64,000 bases of DNA from contig WJXW01000016.1 of NCBI GenBank assembly GCA_015832175.1, positions 558,001 to 622,000 on the forward strand. The letters are read 5' to 3'. A program made the position numbers and the translations under genes. This DNA comes from Paraphaeosphaeria minitans. Taxonomy: Eukaryota; Ascomycota; Dothideomycetes; Pleosporales; Didymosphaeriaceae. The notes beneath the pieces were generated by a model that saw only the letters and a list, made by a program, of their open reading frames with translations, did not search any database and had not been told where the DNA came from. Within the stretch, counting starts at the first letter, position 1, and the number at the start of each line of letters is the position of its first letter. This document shows positions 61,519-64,000 of the stretch, piece after piece.

Positions 61519-64000
61519 TCAAGAGGTACTTTTTCCACTGCCAGTCTTCGGTGCAGCCGCAGAGGGGATCTCCTTATCTTTTTCCCGCTTCTTTTCCCGC
61601 CTGTGGCTATGCCGCCTCTTTGGTTGATACACGTCGTTGAAGTTCATGACCATGGCCAACCAGCGCATGTCATGGTCAGGCTGATGTATCAAGTCACCTA
61701 GAAGAATCGTAATTCTTGCGCGGAAATCTTTGATCAGGTGTGCCAGTCGCTTGCGTAAAGCTGGAAGAACGTCATCTTCACTAGCGCCGGCGTCGCCAAT
61801 GTTGAGCAGGGGCGGTGGAAAGGGAGAGCCGGCATCTGAACGTGAGGCACGTTTGTTCGCAAATGGATCAGGCGAGGAGGTGTCCCTTTCGGTCAGACCC
61901 CAGTGACCCGCTGCTGTGCGCGTTTCGATTCTCGCAGCTTGCTCTTGGATCCGAGTGAATTCTGCGACGGAAAACGAATAGAGACCGTCGACAGCATCTT
62001 TGTATGCGAGCATCGTCTTTAATAGCTCGTGGAGCTGTCCTGTGAAGTCAGTACTCTGGCTTCCTAACAGGCCCTTCCGCGTAATGCTGTTCAAGTACTT
62101 GGCATGTGCTTCTATCATGTCGTCCAGCGTACTCTCTGGTTTGTGCAAAGCTTCTTGAAGCTCGTTCCACGATGCCTCTATGACTTCGAAAAGAATGTAG
62201 TATTGCAGCTGATCGATGAAATGCACCATCTCTGCAATACCGCAGCGAACCTTTTTCCAGTCTGAACCGACCTTGTCAGATACTGTGCCTAGCACGCCGC
62301 GAGCACCGGTCATGCAGCGTCGCCACGTTGAGCCCAAAGCAAACTCGACGCGTTTGACGCGCCATAGGAAGTTGAATACTTTGAGATACTGCTTCGAGCC
62401 AAAGGGCGTAACGATTACATCCACAGGCGCGTCTATCTTATATTCGAGCGTGAAGACGTCCCAGCCGATCTCGCCGTGGGACAGCTCAAGCATGCGAGAG
62501 TCGAGTCGGCGCAATACATCGGGCGAATCAAACTGTGCGTTGGAGTTTCGCACGGCGTGCTCGAGTTGTGCTGTGAGTGTATGTCTGTACTGCGTATTCG
62601 CGGGACGATCTAGATTTGCCGACAACGATTCCATCAGGACTGCGATGAAATCTCCGGCTCCGAGAAGTAGGTATTTCTTGAGCGCTTGTAGATGCTCAAA
62701 CAACTTGAACTTGTTCGCCATCAAATCGATTAAGCGGGCCATTGTAGTCTTGTATGCGTCGCCAATCGACTGCTCCAGATTGGCCGTATCTCCATAGTGC
62801 AGCTCTTTGGACGCCTCCTTGGAATAAGTGTCGACCCACGCTGCATCTCCACAGCCGTAGCGAATGAAATTGAGGGTCTTTCCGATCAAGAAGACTTTGT
62901 TTGCAAATTCTTGCGTGATGATGGTTGGGATCATGTTGTCGTTCAGCTTGTACTTGTCTTCCCAGACGCTGGTCGCACCTCCCTTGCCTTCGTTGCTGTT
63001 GGCTAGCGCTGCTGCGTGGATCTCCTCTTCGCTCTGCTCGTAGACGAAGAATTCGCCAAACGGGTCTGCAAGCTCGCCGTCGTAGATCCATTGTCGCAAC
63101 ATATCGTAAAACGGGCGTGTGACATGCGATAGCAGCCGCTCGGCAAATGCTCCCACATAAGGATCGCCGTGAGAAAGAGAGAAAGAGTGTATGAGTGATA
63201 TGAGGGCCCCACCCTTCTTTCTTCTGGATTCTTCCACCATCAGGCTCATCAGGCGAAGTCCTTGGGTGGCTTCTCGAGTCCATATGACGCAACGCTTGAG
63301 CGTCACACCAGCCTTTCCGATGCCGTGATGTGGCTGCGCTTCGTCCAGCTGTGCTAGAGCCCTCCGTACCTGCCCTTCCAAAGTGGCGACGAGGCCTAGG
63401 TACGACCTCAGCTCTTTCCCTAGTGCCGAGCGGAAACTCTGTCCGACCAAACCGCCTTCGGTCGACTCGACGAATTCCGAAAGCCCGCGATACAGCAAGG
63501 AGGGCTCGGCGAGGGTGTGAAGCAGGCTCACGAGGGGCACTGGTAAGGACGAGGGTAGTTTGATGACGGTGGACGATGAAAAGGCGAGATTGGTGGACGA
63601 TAGGCCTTGCAGCGTGAAGGGCAAGTCTCGCAGAAGCGCAGGCTCAGTTGGGCCTTCTGTCCCGTCTGCTTGTTCTCCGTCGCGAGGGCGCTCTGGTGCC
63701 GAGTCTTGTATGCGTCGTTCGCGCTGCCTTTCTGGTCTTTCTGGCCTTGGCACCGCCGCTGAACGGATCGTCGCCGCCTTGCTCACTTCATCGGGACCTC
63801 CCTCGTTGACAGGTATCTGCGAGAGACCGGGCCGTGCGAAAGCATCGCGGAACGCCGGGCTGCCACTGGTGGCTTCATGCCGTGGGGGAGTGGCAGGGTC
63901 ACGTAATCGCCCGCGGCGTTCTGAAGGCTCGGGGGCTCGCGGTATGCCAGAGAGCTCGTGGAGAAAGTAAAGCATACGCCATTTCTGGTCGAGCACCGGC
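61519..64000 (-). CDS. gamma-tubulin complex component 3 (Spc98/Alp6), 5' end outside window
   Basis: GCP3-type subunit of the gamma-tubulin complex that nucleates microtubules at the spindle pole body. 826 codons without an intron are in the window, and the frame runs past its edge; the first codon shown is GTG inside VLDQKWRML, so the true start lies beyond 64000. Marks: FTLQGLSSTNLAFSSSTVIK and RGLSEFVESTEG in the N-part; FYDMLRQWIYDGELADPFGE and EFFVYEQ in GRIP1; IPTIITQEFANKVFLIGKTL; GRIP2 with DVFTLEYKIDAPVDVIVTP, KYLKVFNFLWRVKRVEF-like text and YILFEVIEASWNEL. The end is basic (KRRHSHRREKKREKDKE) and variable. The SPC98 family is certain; GCP3 rather than GCP2 is judged from the GRIP motifs. 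Confidence 0.9.
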   Translation of the reverse strand, partial: PVLDQKWRMLYFLHELSGIPRAPEPSERRGRLRDPATPPRHEATSGSPAFRDAFARPGLSQIPVNEGGPDEVSKAATIRSAAVPRPERPERQRERRIQDSAPERPRDGEQADGTEGPTEPALLRDLPFTLQGLSSTNLAFSSSTVIKLPSSLPVPLVSLLHTLAEPSLLYRGLSEFVESTEGGLVGQSFRSALGKELRSYLGLVATLEGQVRRALAQLDEAQPHHGIGKAGVTLKRCVIWTREATQGLRLMSLMVEESRRKKGGALISLIHSFSLSHGDPYVGAFAERLLSHVTRPFYDMLRQWIYDGELADPFGEFFVYEQSEEEIHAAALANSNEGKGGATSVWEDKYKLNDNMIPTIITQEFANKVFLIGKTLNFIRYGCGDAAWVDTYSKEASKELHYGDTANLEQSIGDAYKTTMARLIDLMANKFKLFEHLQALKKYLLLGAGDFIAVLMESLSANLDRPANTQYRHTLTAQLEHAVRNSNAQFDSPDVLRRLDSRMLELSHGEIGWDVFTLEYKIDAPVDVIVTPFGSKQYLKVFNFLWRVKRVEFALGSTWRRCMTGARGVLGTVSDKVGSDWKKVRCGIAEMVHFIDQLQYYILFEVIEASWNELQEALHKPESTLDDMIEAHAKYLNSITRKGLLGSQSTDFTGQLHELLKTMLAYKDAVDGLYSFSVAEFTRIQEQAARIETRTAAGHWGLTERDTSSPDPFANKRASRSDAGSPFPPPLLNIGDAGASEDDVLPALRKRLAHLIKDFRARITILLGDLIHQPDHDMRWLAMVMNFNDVYQPKRRHSHRREKKREKDKEIPSAAAPKTGSGKSTS

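Overview
The window looks like nuclear DNA of a filamentous ascomycete (Pezizomycotina, probably a Dothideomycete; the class is inference). Most genes carry short introns of 42-115 nt with GTATGT- or GTAAGT-like donors and CTGAC/CTAAC branch points 5-15 nt before AG. The genes include a five-domain AROM protein, an Atf1-type bZIP factor, a GH72 glucanosyltransferase and secreted proteins with cysteine-rich modules. I see no rRNA, tRNA, CRISPR array or intact transposon. Simple and tandem repeats are common between genes. I support 26 protein genes; most exon structures were worked out from splice signals plus reading frame and family conservation.

Layout. 1-5.7 kb: the 3' part of an HBS1-type ribosome-rescue GTPase, then a divergent pair encoding the biotin carboxylase/biotin carrier and carboxyltransferase subunits of an acyl-CoA carboxylase. 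6.4-11.8 kb: a secreted GH26 mannanase, a one-pass membrane protein with a cysteine-rich ectodomain, a glycine-rich protein and a probable mitochondrial protein with an 11-His tract. 12.1-19.1 kb: three redox genes, namely a secreted FAD oxidoreductase, a P450 (apparently frameshifted near its N-terminus) and a sulfite-oxidase-like Mo enzyme in 8 exons. 19.8-22.6 kb: a second one-pass membrane protein and a secreted subtilisin. 22.8-27.7 kb: AROM, the pentafunctional shikimate-pathway enzyme. 28.6-30.4 kb: a small unknown gene and an F-box protein.

31.0-38.5 kb is one gene for a disordered acidic protein of about 2495 residues with a large internal duplication and two arrays of tandem repeats. 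40.4-42.9 kb holds two unrecognised nuclear-looking proteins. 43.5-45.0 kb encodes a single-exon fusion of a glutathione S-transferase to an AsaB/GA4-desaturase-like oxygenase. 45.6-47.5 kb is an F-box protein. 49.2-53.1 kb is a surface/secretome stretch: a Trp/His repeat protein, a GPI-anchored GH72 enzyme and a small protein with 20 cysteines in three repeated modules. 55.5-57.8 kb is the Atf1-like bZIP factor, 59.3-60.9 kb a BTB-type protein with an apparent one-base frameshift, and 61.5 kb to the edge the gamma-tubulin complex protein GCP3 (partial).

How they fit together. Most are unrelated housekeeping and surface genes. Functional grouping is clear only for the divergent carboxylase pair, whose two products should form one enzyme. 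The most unusual items are that pair (no mitochondrial presequence, a C-terminal ARL), the GST-oxygenase fusion, the three-module cysteine-rich secreted protein, the repeat protein at 49.2 kb, and a microexon plus a likely GC-AG intron in the Mo enzyme.
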